From Macrostomum hystrix (lineage: Eukaryota; Platyhelminthes; Macrostomidae), in contig CATNEN010000024.1 in NCBI GenBank assembly GCA_950097015.1, positions 1,510,001-1,574,000 of the forward strand: a stretch of 64,000 nt of DNA, in the 5' to 3' direction. The notes under the pieces were generated by a model. It was not told where the DNA came from. It ran no database searches and saw only the letters and a list, made by a program, of their open reading frames with translations. Positions 43,616 through 54,060 of this stretch are shown in pieces. Made by a program: the position numbers and the translations under genes. Position 1 is the stretch's first letter; every line of letters begins with the position of its first letter.

Positions 43616-46600
43616 TCAGAAAGGCTTGGCGTGATCATCCGGCCACTGATAGGGGTCCGGCACAATTTCCGGATAGTCGGTGCGGTACATCCGTTCGGAG
43701 ATGTAGGCGCGCAGGTCATCAGGGGCCTGGCCAATGCCGGCTAGGCCGTGTCTCAGGGCGTGCTCGGCCACCTTGACGGCGATCTCCAGGCTGACGGACT
43801 GGATATCGGACAGTGGCGGGTAGAGACGGCCCTCGGCCAGGTGAGCATCTGTCACCAGGCCGGCCAGGGTCTGGGCGGCCCGGAGGAACACCTTGTCAGT
43901 GATTGGCCGGATGCCGCAGGTGACAATAGCCAGTGCGACGCCGGGGAAGATGTAGGCGTTGTTGCCCTGGCCGGGATGTAGGACGGTGCCATTGGGCAGT
44001 GTCACCGGTTCGAATGGGGAGCCTGTGGCGGCGGGCGGAGCGTCACACGTTTATAAAGCTTAAAAAACAACTATTTTTGTTCTATGGAAGCAAACTGGGG
44101 ATCTGGAACTGAGGAGGCAAAGCTGGGGATCTGGAACTGTGGAGGTAAAGCTGGGGATCTGGAACTGAGGAGGCAATGCTGGGGATCTGGAACTGAGGAG
44201 GCAAAGCTGGGGATCTGGAACTGTGGAGGCAAAGCTGGGGATCTGGAACTGTGGAGGCAATGCTGGGGATCTGGAACTGAGGAGGCAAAGCTGGGGATCT
44301 GGAACTGAGGAGGCAAAGCTGGGGATCTGGAACTGAGGAGGCAAAGCTGGGGATCTGGAACTGTGGAGGCAATGCTGGGGATCTGGAACTGAGGAGGCAA
44401 AGTTGGGGATCTGGAACTGAGGAGGCAAAGCTGGGGATCTGGAACTGAGGAGGCAATGCTGGGGATCTGGAACTGAGGAGGCAAAGCTGGGGATCTGGAA
44501 CTGTGGAGGCAATGCTGGGGATCTGGAACTGAGGAGGCAAAGTTGGGGATCTGGAACTGAGGAGGCAAAGCTGGGGATCTGGAACTGAGGAGGCAATGCT
44601 GGGGATCTGGAACTGAGGAGGCAAAGCTGGGGATCTGGAACTGAGGAGGCAATGCTGGGGATCTGGAACTGTGGAGGCAAAGCTGGGGATCTGGAACTGT
44701 GGAGGCAATGCTGGGGATCTGGAACTGAGGAGGCAATGCTGGGGATCTGGAACTGTGGAGGCAAAGCTGGGGATCTGGAACTGTGGAGGCAAAGCTGGGG
44801 ATCTGGAACTGTGGAGGCAAAGCTGGGGATCTGGAACTGAGGAGGCAAAGCTGGGGATCTGGAACTGAGGAGGCAAAGTTGGGGATCTGGAACTGAGGAG
44901 GCAATGCTGGGGATCTGGAACTGAGGAGGCAATGCTGGGGATCTGGAACTGTGGAGGCAAAGCTGGGGATCTGGAACTGTGGAGGCAATGCTGGGGATCT
45001 GGAACTGAGGAGGCAATGCTGGGGATCTGGAACTGTGGAGGCAATGCTGGGGATCTGGAACTGTGGAGGCAAAGCTGGGGATCTCGGACGATGGAGGCAA
45101 AGCTGGGAATTTAAGGATCTAGAACTGTGGAGGCACAGCTGGGGATTTAGGGATCTGTAACTTTGGCGAAGGCGAAGACAGCTTACCCGAGACGAACACA
45201 GCTCTGCCGTCGGTGTACTTGTAGGCCTCCTCAGCCGTGCACTCGGCCTGTGATGTCGGGTTGCTCAGCGCGAACACAATCGGCTTATCGTTCAGCTGGC
45301 CCATCTCGCGGAGCAGCTCCGGCGTGAATGCGCCGGGGACGGCCGCTGCGCCAATGATGCCTGTGGGCTTAATAAGCCGGACGCACTCCAGAAGGCTCTG
45401 GGTGTCAGGCAGGTCCTTGGCGAACTCCTGCTTGTGACCAGATAGGCCGGTGCGAGTCTTGGTGATCAGACCCTGTTGGGATAACACACTTTGGCAATGA
45501 ACAGGTGCTGAGTCTTCTCTGAAAATACTCAATGGGTAGTCTAAGCTCTCAGATTAAACACCTGAAATCCCACAGTGAAACACTCAGATTAAACACCTGA
45601 AATCCCTCAGTGAAACACTCAGATTAAACACCTGAAATCCCACAGTGAAACACTCAGATTAAACACCTGAAATCCCTCAGTGAAACACTCAGATTAAACA
45701 CCTGAAATCCCACAGTGAAACACTCAGATTAAACACCTGAAATCCCACAGTGAAACACTCAGATTAAACACCTGAAATCCCTCAGTGAAACACTCAGATT
45801 AAACACATGAAATCCCTCAGTGAAACACTCAGATTAAACACCTGAAATCCCTCAGTGAAACACTCAGATTAAACACCTGAAATCCCTCAGTGAAACACTC
45901 AGATTAAACACCTGAAATCCCACACTGAAACACTCAGATTAAACACCTGAAATCCCTCAGTGAAACACTCAGATTAAACACCTGAAATCCCTCAGTGAAA
46001 CACTCAGATTAAACACCTGAAATCCCTCAGTGAAACACTCAGATTAAACACCTGAAATCCCATAGTGAAACACTCAGATTAAACACCTGAAATCCCTCAG
46101 TGAAACACTCAGATTAAACACCTGAAATCCCACAGTGAAACACTCAGATTAAACACCTGAAATCCCACAGTGAAACACTCAGATTAAACACCTGAAATCC
46201 CATAGTGAAACACTCAGATTAAACACCTGAAATCCCACAGTGAAACACTCAGATTAAACACCTGAAATCCCACAGTGAAACACTCAGATTAAACACCTGA
46301 AATCCCTCAGTGAAACACTCAGATTAAACACCTGAAATCCCTCAGTGAAACACTCAGATTAAACACCTGAAATCCCTCAGTGAAACACTCAGATTAAACA
46401 CCTGAAATCCCTCAGTGAAACACTCAGATTAAACACCTGAAATCCCACACTGAAACACTCAGATTAAACACCTGAAATCCCTCAGTGAAACACTCAGATT
46501 AAACACCTGAAATCCCTCAGTGAAACACTCAGATTAAACACCTGAAATCCCTCAGTGAAACACTCAGATTAAACACCTGAAATCCCATAGTGAAACACTC

Positions 46601-49600
46601 AGATTAAACACCTGAAATCCCATAGTGAAACACTCAGATTAAACACCTGAAATCCCACAGTGAAACACTCAGATTAAACACCTGAAATCCCACAGTGAAA
46701 CACTCAGATTAAACACCTGAAATCCCTCAGTGAAACACTCAGATTAAACACATGAAATCGCACAGTGAAACACTCAGATTAAACACCTGAAATCCCTCAG
46801 TGAAACACTCAGATTAAACACCTGAAATCCCTCAGTGAAACACTCAGATTAAACACCTGAAATCCCTCAGTGAAACACTCAGATTAAACACATGAAATCG
46901 CACAGTGAAACACTCAGATTAAACACCTGAAATCCCTCAGTGAAACACTCAGATTAAACACCTGAAATCCCTCAGTGAAACACTCAGATTAAACACCTGA
47001 AATCCCACACTGAAACACTCAGATTAAACACCTGAAATCCCTCAGTGAAACACTCAGATTAAACACCTGAAATCCCTCAGTGAAACACTCAGATTAAACA
47101 CCTGAAATCCCACACTGAAACACTCAGATTAAACACCTGAAATCCCTCAGTGAAACACTCAGATTAAACACCTGAAATCCCTCAGTGAAACACTCAGATT
47201 AAACACCTGAAATCCCTCAGTGAAACACTCAGATTAAACACCTGAAATCCCTCAGTGAAACACTCAGATTAAACACCTGAAATCCCTCAGTGAAACACTC
47301 AGATTAAACACCTGAAATCCCACAGTGAAACACTCAGATTAAACACCTGAAATCCCTCAGTGAAACACTCAGATTAAACACCTGAAATCCCTCAGTGAAA
47401 CACTCAGATTAAACACCTGAAATCCCACACTGAAACACTCAGATTAAACACCTGAAATCCCTCAGTGAAACACTCAGATTAAACACCTGAAATCCCATAG
47501 TGAAACACTCAGATTAAACACCTGAAATCCCTCAGTGAAACACTCAGATTAAACACCTGAAATCCCACAGTGAAACACTCAGATTAAACACCTGAAATCC
47601 CACAGTGAAACACTCAGATTAAACACCTGAAATCCCTCAGTGAAACACTCAGATTAAACACATGAAATCGCACAGTGAAACACTCAGATTAAACACCTGA
47701 AATCCCTCAGTGAAACACTCAGATTAAACACCTGAAATCCCTCAGTGAAACACTCAGATTAAACACCTGAAATCCCACACTGAAACACTCAGATTAAACA
47801 CCTGAAATCCCTCAGTGAAACACTCAGATTAAACACCTGAAATCCCTCAGTGAAACACTCAGATTAAACACCTGAAATCCCTCAGTGAAACACTCAGATT
47901 AAACACCTGAAATCCCATAGTGAAACACTCAGATTAAACACCTGAAATCCCTCAGTGAAACACTCAGATTAAACACCTGAAATCCCACAGTGAAACACTC
48001 AGATTAAACACCTGAAATCCCACAGTGAAACACTCAGATTAAACACCTGAAATCCCACAGTGAAACACTCAGATTAAACACCTGAAATCCCTCAGTGAAA
48101 CACTCAGATTAAACACCTGAAATCCCTCAGTGAAACACTCAGATTAAACACATGAAATCGCACAGTGAAACACTCAGATTAAACACCTGAAATCCCTCAG
48201 TGAAACACTCAGATTAAACACCTGAAATCCCTCAGTGAAACACTCAGATTAAACACATGAAATCCCACAGTGAAACACTCTGATTAAACACTTTCAAAAA
48301 TGAAGATTTCCATCGTGACTTCGAGAACCTGAAATTAAACGCCTAACCTTGCTATCCACCATGAAAATCTTCTTCAGACCCTCCTCTCGCGCCGTGCCCT
48401 CCTCCTGCATGGCCTCCAGAATGAGTTTGGCGATGCCGATGTTAGCCTCGCCGGCGCCCTGGAACAGGAAGACGTTCTCTGAGACGCGCTTTTTCGTGAC
48501 GCGAACTGCGGCCAACAGGCCCGCCACTGCCACGGAGGCCGTACCTGAGGGAAATGAGATAGACTATTATGAAAAATAATAAAGGAAGTTACTTTACTTG
48601 TGAGTAGGATTATCCTCACCCTGAATGTCATCGTTAAACACGCAGTAGTCGTAGCGGTACTTCTCCAGAAACCTAAAAGCGTTGGCATTGCCAAAGTCCT
48701 CAAACTGGATGAGGCAGCTGCGACCGTAGGCTTTAACAACGGCTTGAATGAAGGCGTCAATGAACTCATCGTACTGGGCGCCGCGCACCCGCGGCATGCG
48801 TAGGCCGCTGTACATCGGATCGCTGACTAGTTCCTTCCTGTTGCAGCCAACATCCAGTGCGATTGGCAGGCAGGTGCTCGGATTCACGCCGGCCAGAGCG
48901 GTGTACAGGCTCAGCTTGCCAACCGGGATGCCCATGCCATTGGTGCCGAGGTCTCCAAGGCCCAGGATGCGCTCCCCGTCTGTCACCACAATGGCGCGAA
49001 TGTCAGTCTCTGGCCAGTTGCGGAGGATTCTTTCAATGTTGTCCTTGTCGAAAATGGTGATGTAGAGGCCGCTGCAAACGAAAATCGAGAACGACAAAAA
49101 CCTTATTCAATAGCGATGAGTATTACGGGAACGGGAATGCAGCCTAATGGCTAGAGCTTGGGACTCCTCCTCATCGAGTGTTCTGGAGTTCAAATCTTGG
49201 CCGAGAGGAATATACAAAATAATACTTACAGGAGGGCAGTGGACAATGGCACATCTTTTCGTGACACTAGACCCGCAACCAGCGAGGAGTCAATACTGCC
49301 CATTCTGCTTACGCCTGAGCACACACGCACACAGATACCTCAAGCACACTCACACAGGTGTACATCTGCCCTGACTTTCTCATCGACCCAACTCAATGTG
49401 GCCTCGCCACGCAATCTAGATCATGGACTTTGGTGCGAGAGACAAACGTGTTAAACCGCTTCGCCACTCACTACCTAGCCAAAGGGAAACAACTCGGGCA
49501 ATAGAGCCATACACTCTTATTCCCTTAGCTTCAGTTTACCGAGAAATAGGTCCATGGACTGAACAGCTACGGGATTGGCAAGATTATTATAGGGAGATTT

Positions 49601-50069
49601 CATTGTTTGAAGAGTTAAACAATGATTAATAATCGATTGTTACTCACCGGGGCCGACGAAAGATGTGGCCAAACTTCTGGCAGGCCAGGCCCACGGTAGG
49701 CGTGTAAATTAGCGGCATGGCCTCTTCTACACTCTCGGATAGGTAGCGGTAGAACAGGCGCTCGTTTCTGTCCTGCAGCGACATGAGGTAGATGTACTTA
49801 TTTAGCGGATCCTTGTAGCGATCCAGATTGTAACGGATGCGATCCAGCTGGCTGTCCTGAGTCTTGACAGACGGCGGCAGCAGGCCGTGAATGTTCAGCA
49901 GCTGGCGCTCGCGTAGAGTAAAGGCCTGGCCCCGATTGGTTCGCGGATCGCGCAGTACATCAATGCCCCTAGCCCGGCGGGCCAGGCTGACGAATGGATC
50001 GTGGCCGCCAGACTTCCGAGAGGGGCCGCTCAGGGCGCGCCGACTCAGGTGGCTAATAATGGACTGCAT
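43616..50069 (-). CDS. Malic enzyme, probably mitochondrial
   Basis: Five exons, 50069-49648, 49071-48620, 48544-48348, 45472-45187 and 44022-43616, give 587 residues (human ME2 has 584). The enzyme decarboxylates L-malate to pyruvate with reduction of NAD or NADP. The first 40 residues are Arg/Ser-rich without acids at the start, like a mitochondrial import signal. Catalytic residues align with human ME2 at a constant offset of ten: Tyr122 (IYTPTVG), Lys193 (VGKL), and metal ligands Glu265, Asp266 and Asp289 (FEDF, NDDIQG). The dinucleotide loop [10 protein letters not shown] and the [15 protein letters not shown] block are intact. Cofactor choice cannot be read safely. An upstream in-frame Met at 50132 exists, but the inner one gives the family length. 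Two introns are filled by arrays, and intron 1 holds a tRNA-like SINE. Confidence 0.95.
44091..45140. repeat. 28-bp minisatellite in the last malic enzyme intron
   Basis: About 36 copies of a 28-bp unit containing GGAACTGAGGAGGCAAAGCT. Variants are CTGTGGAGG and GCAATGCT. It fills intron 4 (44023-45186). On the sense strand each unit contains CTTTGCCTCCTCAG, a very good acceptor match. Confidence 0.95.
45546..48290. repeat. 35-bp minisatellite filling malic enzyme intron 3, about 78 copies
   Basis: The largest array in the window, about 2.75 kb of a 2.87-kb intron (45473-48347). The unit contains CAGATTAAACACCTGAAATC and then CC(T/A)CAGTGAAACACT. Only a few variant sites segregate (CCCTCAG, CCCACAG, CCCATAG, CACACTG, ACATGAAATCG), and their order recurs in long blocks. 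On the sense strand each unit reads ...GGGATTTCAG|GTGTTT. Confidence 0.97.
49132..49205 (+). mobile_element. tRNA-derived SINE head in malic enzyme intron 1
   Basis: CAGCCTAATGG (49140-49150) fits a pol III A box like that of tRNA-Arg, and AGTTCAAATCT (49187-49197) fits a B box, 47 bases apart. It runs antisense to the host gene. It cannot fold into a good mature tRNA, so a SINE is more likely. A CA-rich stretch follows at about 49318-49358. The 3' end of the element is not clear. Confidence 0.5.
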
Positions 50070-50889
50070 CTTTCCAATTAGACTCTGGTGACTGAGCGGC
50101 TGCGGGCTTGTGAGTAAAACAATACTTAACACTTTAGAAACACTGAAAACTGTCTTCGCCAGTCACTTATTCCTAGGAAACGTGATTCCATCAAACTATG
50201 GTATGCTCTAATAACAATGCCTGCTAACTGCCTTATAATGTCTGATAACAGGACAAACAAAAAACTAACTGTCTAGTAAAATGGATTTAGATATTTGAGC
50301 TGAAATTTAACATGCACTAGTCCAAGAGCAACAACAGTATTACCAACATTTTACAATGATAATGATGATTGACAGATGATAAATCTCATTAAAGAACCAC
50401 TGTGTGGGTAAAAATTGGTTAAATTATTTTGCACTATACTGTAATTCTTGTGGCTGGTCAATGTAGCATTTTTACAAAGAAGTGCATTTAATAATCCATA
50501 TAAAAGTAGGCATAACCTAGCCACAATTTCTGTCATATTTTAAGTTTCAAAACTAAGTTACACTACATGCCAATTTTTGTCCTTAACTTAAGGCTTGTTT
50601 CCATTGTTGAACAGACAAGACAAAAACAAACTATTTTGCTTTGTCTTTCTGAATAGGGAAAATGGGGAAAAACTATTCTAATTCTTTTGCATAGCCACTA
50701 TTTTTAGCCCCTTTTGTTATTATAGTAATTCAAAAGTAAGTACTTCAATTCAGTAAGTACTTAATTCAAATGAAGTACTTCAAAACAATTTTAGCAACAA
50801 ATCAACTAAAATGTAAGCTTCATGGCAATAATTGTGTCATTGTTGAGTTTTGTTATTTTCATGATGCCTAATGGTTTCTATTCACATTA
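50070..50889. other. Upstream region of malic enzyme
   Basis: AT-rich promoter-side spacer. The 5' UTR may begin after an acceptor-like GCTCAG about 25 bases before the ATG. No other feature was seen. Confidence 0.45.
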
Positions 50890-50944
50890 TTTTTGTGGTA
50901 CCTATCCACAAAACCCTTAAGCCTTTATGTAAAAAATAGGATTG

Positions 50945-52981
50945 ATATTCAACAACAACAACAACAACAAAGTACGCTGTCAGGTGGAAAAGGCAGCGTC
51001 ACAGTGCACGCTTCAGAGCCTGGGCGCGAACAAAGGCCGCACCGCCGGCAGTGTCCGGGGCGCCAGCATCGGCCAGCAGGCAGTCGACGAAACGCCGAGT
51101 TCGGGCCTGGCCGCGCCGGTAGGGTGCCTGCAGCGTTAGCAGCAGCACCTCCTGCACCGGCTGCGGGCAGTAGGACTCGGCGCGGATGATGTGGCCTGCC
51201 AGCTGGAGTCGCCGAAGTCGCAGCAGCTCACTTGGACGGGCCAGGCCGGCGCGGCGATAGAGTACCGCGTTAGTGATCCGCTCGTCGCTGATCTTAAAGG
51301 CGGCACGCAGCAGGCCAGCGTGCGCCGCGTTGACTTGCTGTTCTAGCGAATCCGTCAGCGTCCACGTCTCGGCGTTGTACAACAGGACGGTCTCGACCAC
51401 CGCCTGGAACAGCGCCGCCCTCTGGCGATCAGGTAGGGCCTCGGACTGCAGGACCGCCCTCACAGAACGAAAGGCAGCCCAAGCGAGCCCGCGGCGACGC
51501 CGCAGATCTTCGCGGACGTCAGGTACCAGACCGCCGAGGTAGACGAACTGCTGAAAGCGCGGAAGTTCCGTTACCTGCCCGTCAGCGCTTCGGCAGAAAA
51601 TTGCGGCCTCGATGTCGCTCGGCACGCAGAGCACAACGGTCTTCTTCGTGTTGACCAACAGCCCGACGCTCGCTGCAGCGCTAACCAGCTTATCCAGCTG
51701 GCGCTGGGCGTCCTCTACGGTCGAGGACAGCAGGGCGAGGTCATCGGCGTAGCCAAGCACGCTGAGCCGCTTCTCCGGTTGACGTCGACCCACGCGTCGC
51801 CGCAGTAGGAAGCCGTCTTCGTCGGTAGGAAGAGCAGTTCGTAGCACCCAGTCAAGCACCAGGACGAACAGGAACGGCGCTAGAGTGTCCCCCTGGAGCA
51901 CCCCGGAGGATGTCTCGAAGGGGTCCGACAGGCCGTCCGGCGTCATCACAGCTGCTCTCGTAGCACAGTACAACGCCATGATGGCGGAGATCAGCTGTTC
52001 TGGCGCATGGTACGCGCGGAGCACATGTGGGAGCGCAGCCCTCGCAACCGAGTCGAAAGCCTTCATGAAGTCAATGAAGACAACGATCAGGTCCAACTGG
52101 CGCGGCTCCTCGATGATTCGGCGAAGAGCTAGGATCTGTGTCACTGTGCCACGGTGGGGCCGAAACCCGTGGCCCACCCGTGGCAGAACCCGTGGTTCTG
52201 CTCAGGTCGCAGGTAGGGATCCAGCACGGGTTGCAACCGCGATAGCAGCATCCGGTTGAACAACTTCGCAGCACAGGATTGCAGGCAGATGCCTCGGTGC
52301 TCGTCTAGCCGCGTAGTGCCCGGCTTCTTTGGAATGGCGATGATGTGCGCCATGGTTCACTCAGTGGGTGCCACCTCACCGGAGAGCACGCGGTTCATCA
52401 CACGGGCGACCTCACTGGCCACACAGTGGATGCGCAGCGCCTCGATGGGCACCTCGTCCGGACCCAGCGCCTTGCCGCCCGTCGTCTTCTGGGCGAGCAT
52501 TACGACTTCAGCCATGGTGACTGGTGCAACGTTAAAACTGTCCTCTGACGGCAACGGCGTCTCTGGCGGCAGCGTCAGGATGTTGGGCGGCGGGGGTGGC
52601 GGCGCGTTGACAATGGCGGCGAAAAACTCGCGTAGCTCGTTCCTGCGCTCATCTGCAGTGTCGCCTGCCAGATTCAGTTGGATGCGCCGCTTCCGCCCTG
52701 TCAGAGCATTAATGGCGGACCAGGCCACGCGCCCTCTGGCGTCGGGCCCAGCGGCAGAGACGGCCCTGACAACTTCATCAACTGCGGCCTGCTGCCGCTG
52801 CAGATAGACAGTCGCCAGAGCCTCCTCCGCCTCGCGAGTAGGTCGCCTGCTCAGACGGAGCTTTTCCAGATCTTCCCTCGCTTGCTGAATCGCGGGGTCG
52901 TCTTGCCAGACCGGCTGCCCACGCTGGGCCGGTCGCATCAACGGGACCGCTTGTTCCGCGGCGGCTCGTACTGATATTTAA
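50945..52981 (-). mobile_element. 5'-truncated non-LTR retrotransposon (LINE)
   Basis: A GC-rich insert in AT-rich surroundings. On the minus strand it has a reverse transcriptase region and ends in a (TTG)n tail (plus strand CAA run, 50951-50970). Flanking GATATTCAA (50944-50952) and GATATTTAA (52973-52981) look like a target-site duplication with one mismatch. The endonuclease and 5' part are missing, which is typical of incomplete LINE insertion. The clade is not determined. Confidence 0.85.
50999..52941 (-). pseudogene. Broken LINE reverse transcriptase
   Basis: The frame runs from 52941 down, with the finger region (KALGPDEVPIEAL) and then IPKKPGTT and EHRGI. An in-frame TGA at 52359-52357 interrupts it between PTE and TMAH. 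A frameshift follows near 52175-52200, where CCACGGGT is present three times within about 30 bases and looks like a small tandem duplication. The rest (52177-50999) is open for 392 residues and holds the palm: FIDFMKAFDSV, GVLQGDTLAPFLF and the YADD active site in GYADDLALLS. A C-terminal LRLRRLQLAGHI block follows. The two lesions mean it cannot make a working enzyme. Confidence 0.88.
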
Positions 52982-53104
52982 TAGGTCCCTATGCATTTAT
53001 TGAGTTTAATCAAGTTAATTATTCACATACGTAATTTAGTCTAGCCAGCTACCCAAAACCTTTAACCCTATATGGTTCACTTGTATCTTAGCTTTTCCCA
53101 TATA

Positions 53105-53912
53105 TGAGGGGTGTTCAATAAGTTTGTGGACTGTATGAAACAACTTAATTAGGTCTGCACACAATGTACTTAACTAAAAGTTGTACATGTCCCAAGCTTA
53201 CTCATCAAATATAAAGGCTCCACTTTCAACCCTGCAACTTAGAATTTTATTTCAGTCACCTACTTCCCCATTATCAAAGCTATCTGTATGGAACCATTGT
53301 GCACTGACTGGAGAGCAATGATTTACTATGACTACAAAAGTGGTCCAACATAGTTTCAGAGATTGGAACAGCTTCACCAGGCCTTTGGCAACACAGCGCC
53401 TTCCAGAACAACTGTTTTTACTGGTTTGCCAAATTTAATTAGGGTCAGCTGTCATTTGAGAGACCAAGTTTGAGAGAGACAACCTCCAAGCTCAACAACC
53501 AATGAAAATGTTGCTGCAGTGCAAGCACTGATTGAAGAAGATCCATGAATGACAGTTCAGCAACTAGCCACATCTAAGTAGCCTGTTGCTCTACCAAGAC
53601 AATGCCTTAGCCCACACAACCTGACACTGTCAACATCTACCTTACAGTCTAGACCTGGCCCTATGCAACTTTTCTATGTTCCCTCAGGTTAAGTGCCTGC
53701 TCAAAGAAGTTTGGTTTGAGTTGCCAGAGTTGGCTATCAAGGCCTTCTGGTCACCTGTACAACATCCCTCAGTACAAATGGACTGGCTGCTTTACTTGGT
53801 TTCAGAGGATAAAGAAGTACATCAAAGCTGCTTGGGAGTACTTTAAAAAGACCTAATAGTATTTTTTACATTTTTTATTCGATATATCTAGAAGCTTATT
53901 TAATATCCCTCA
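53105..53912 (+). mobile_element. Degraded, internally deleted mariner transposon
   Basis: It is bounded by TA on both sides (53103-53104 and 53913-53914). The left end TGAGGGGTGTTCAATAAG and the inverted right end TGAGGGATATTAAATAAG match at 16 of the first 20 bases. Inside, broken frames recall mariner transposase: a start region around 53290, a helix-turn-helix block near 53360-53460 (QLHQAFGNTAPSRTTVF), an NALAHT-like block near 53600, and YSLDLALCNFSMFP near 53645, which matches the YSPDLAPCDFFLF signature. At about 0.8 kb it has lost a third of the usual length and carries many stops, so it is inactive. Confidence 0.85.
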
Positions 53913-53914
53913 TA

Positions 53915-54060
53915 TTTGGGTACCCACAAAAGCCATTAAGCCCACACTAGAATAAATAGGATTATTATTCAATAGGTCCCATTGCCTCTATTGAAGATAA
54001 AGCCTATTTATTATTCTCCTATATTGAATTTACTGCACCCAAACCCCTGATTACATATGT
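53915..54060. repeat. Old dispersed repeat (copy B)
   Basis: It aligns with the two halves of copy A either side of the LINE (GTACCcaCAAAA, AATAGGATTATTATTCAATAG). It starts directly at the mariner's right end. Confidence 0.55.

Larger units (their letters stand above)
50890..53080. repeat. Old dispersed repeat (copy A), split by a LINE insertion
   Basis: The left part (50890-50955) and right part (52973-53080) align with an unbroken copy at 53915-54060. Shared strings include CCACAAAA, AATAGGATT and AATAGGTCCC. The LINE sits between the halves. The type of this older repeat is unknown. Confidence 0.6.

Noticed and set aside
44060..45114. 300-plus residue frames over the malic enzyme intron 4 array
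   Set aside because: All three minus frames are open at once and repeat the same strings in rotation, the mark of a repeat artefact.
49132..49205. Functional tRNA gene
   Set aside because: A and B boxes are present, but acceptor and T stems do not pair well and there is no clear anticodon loop; a SINE fits better.
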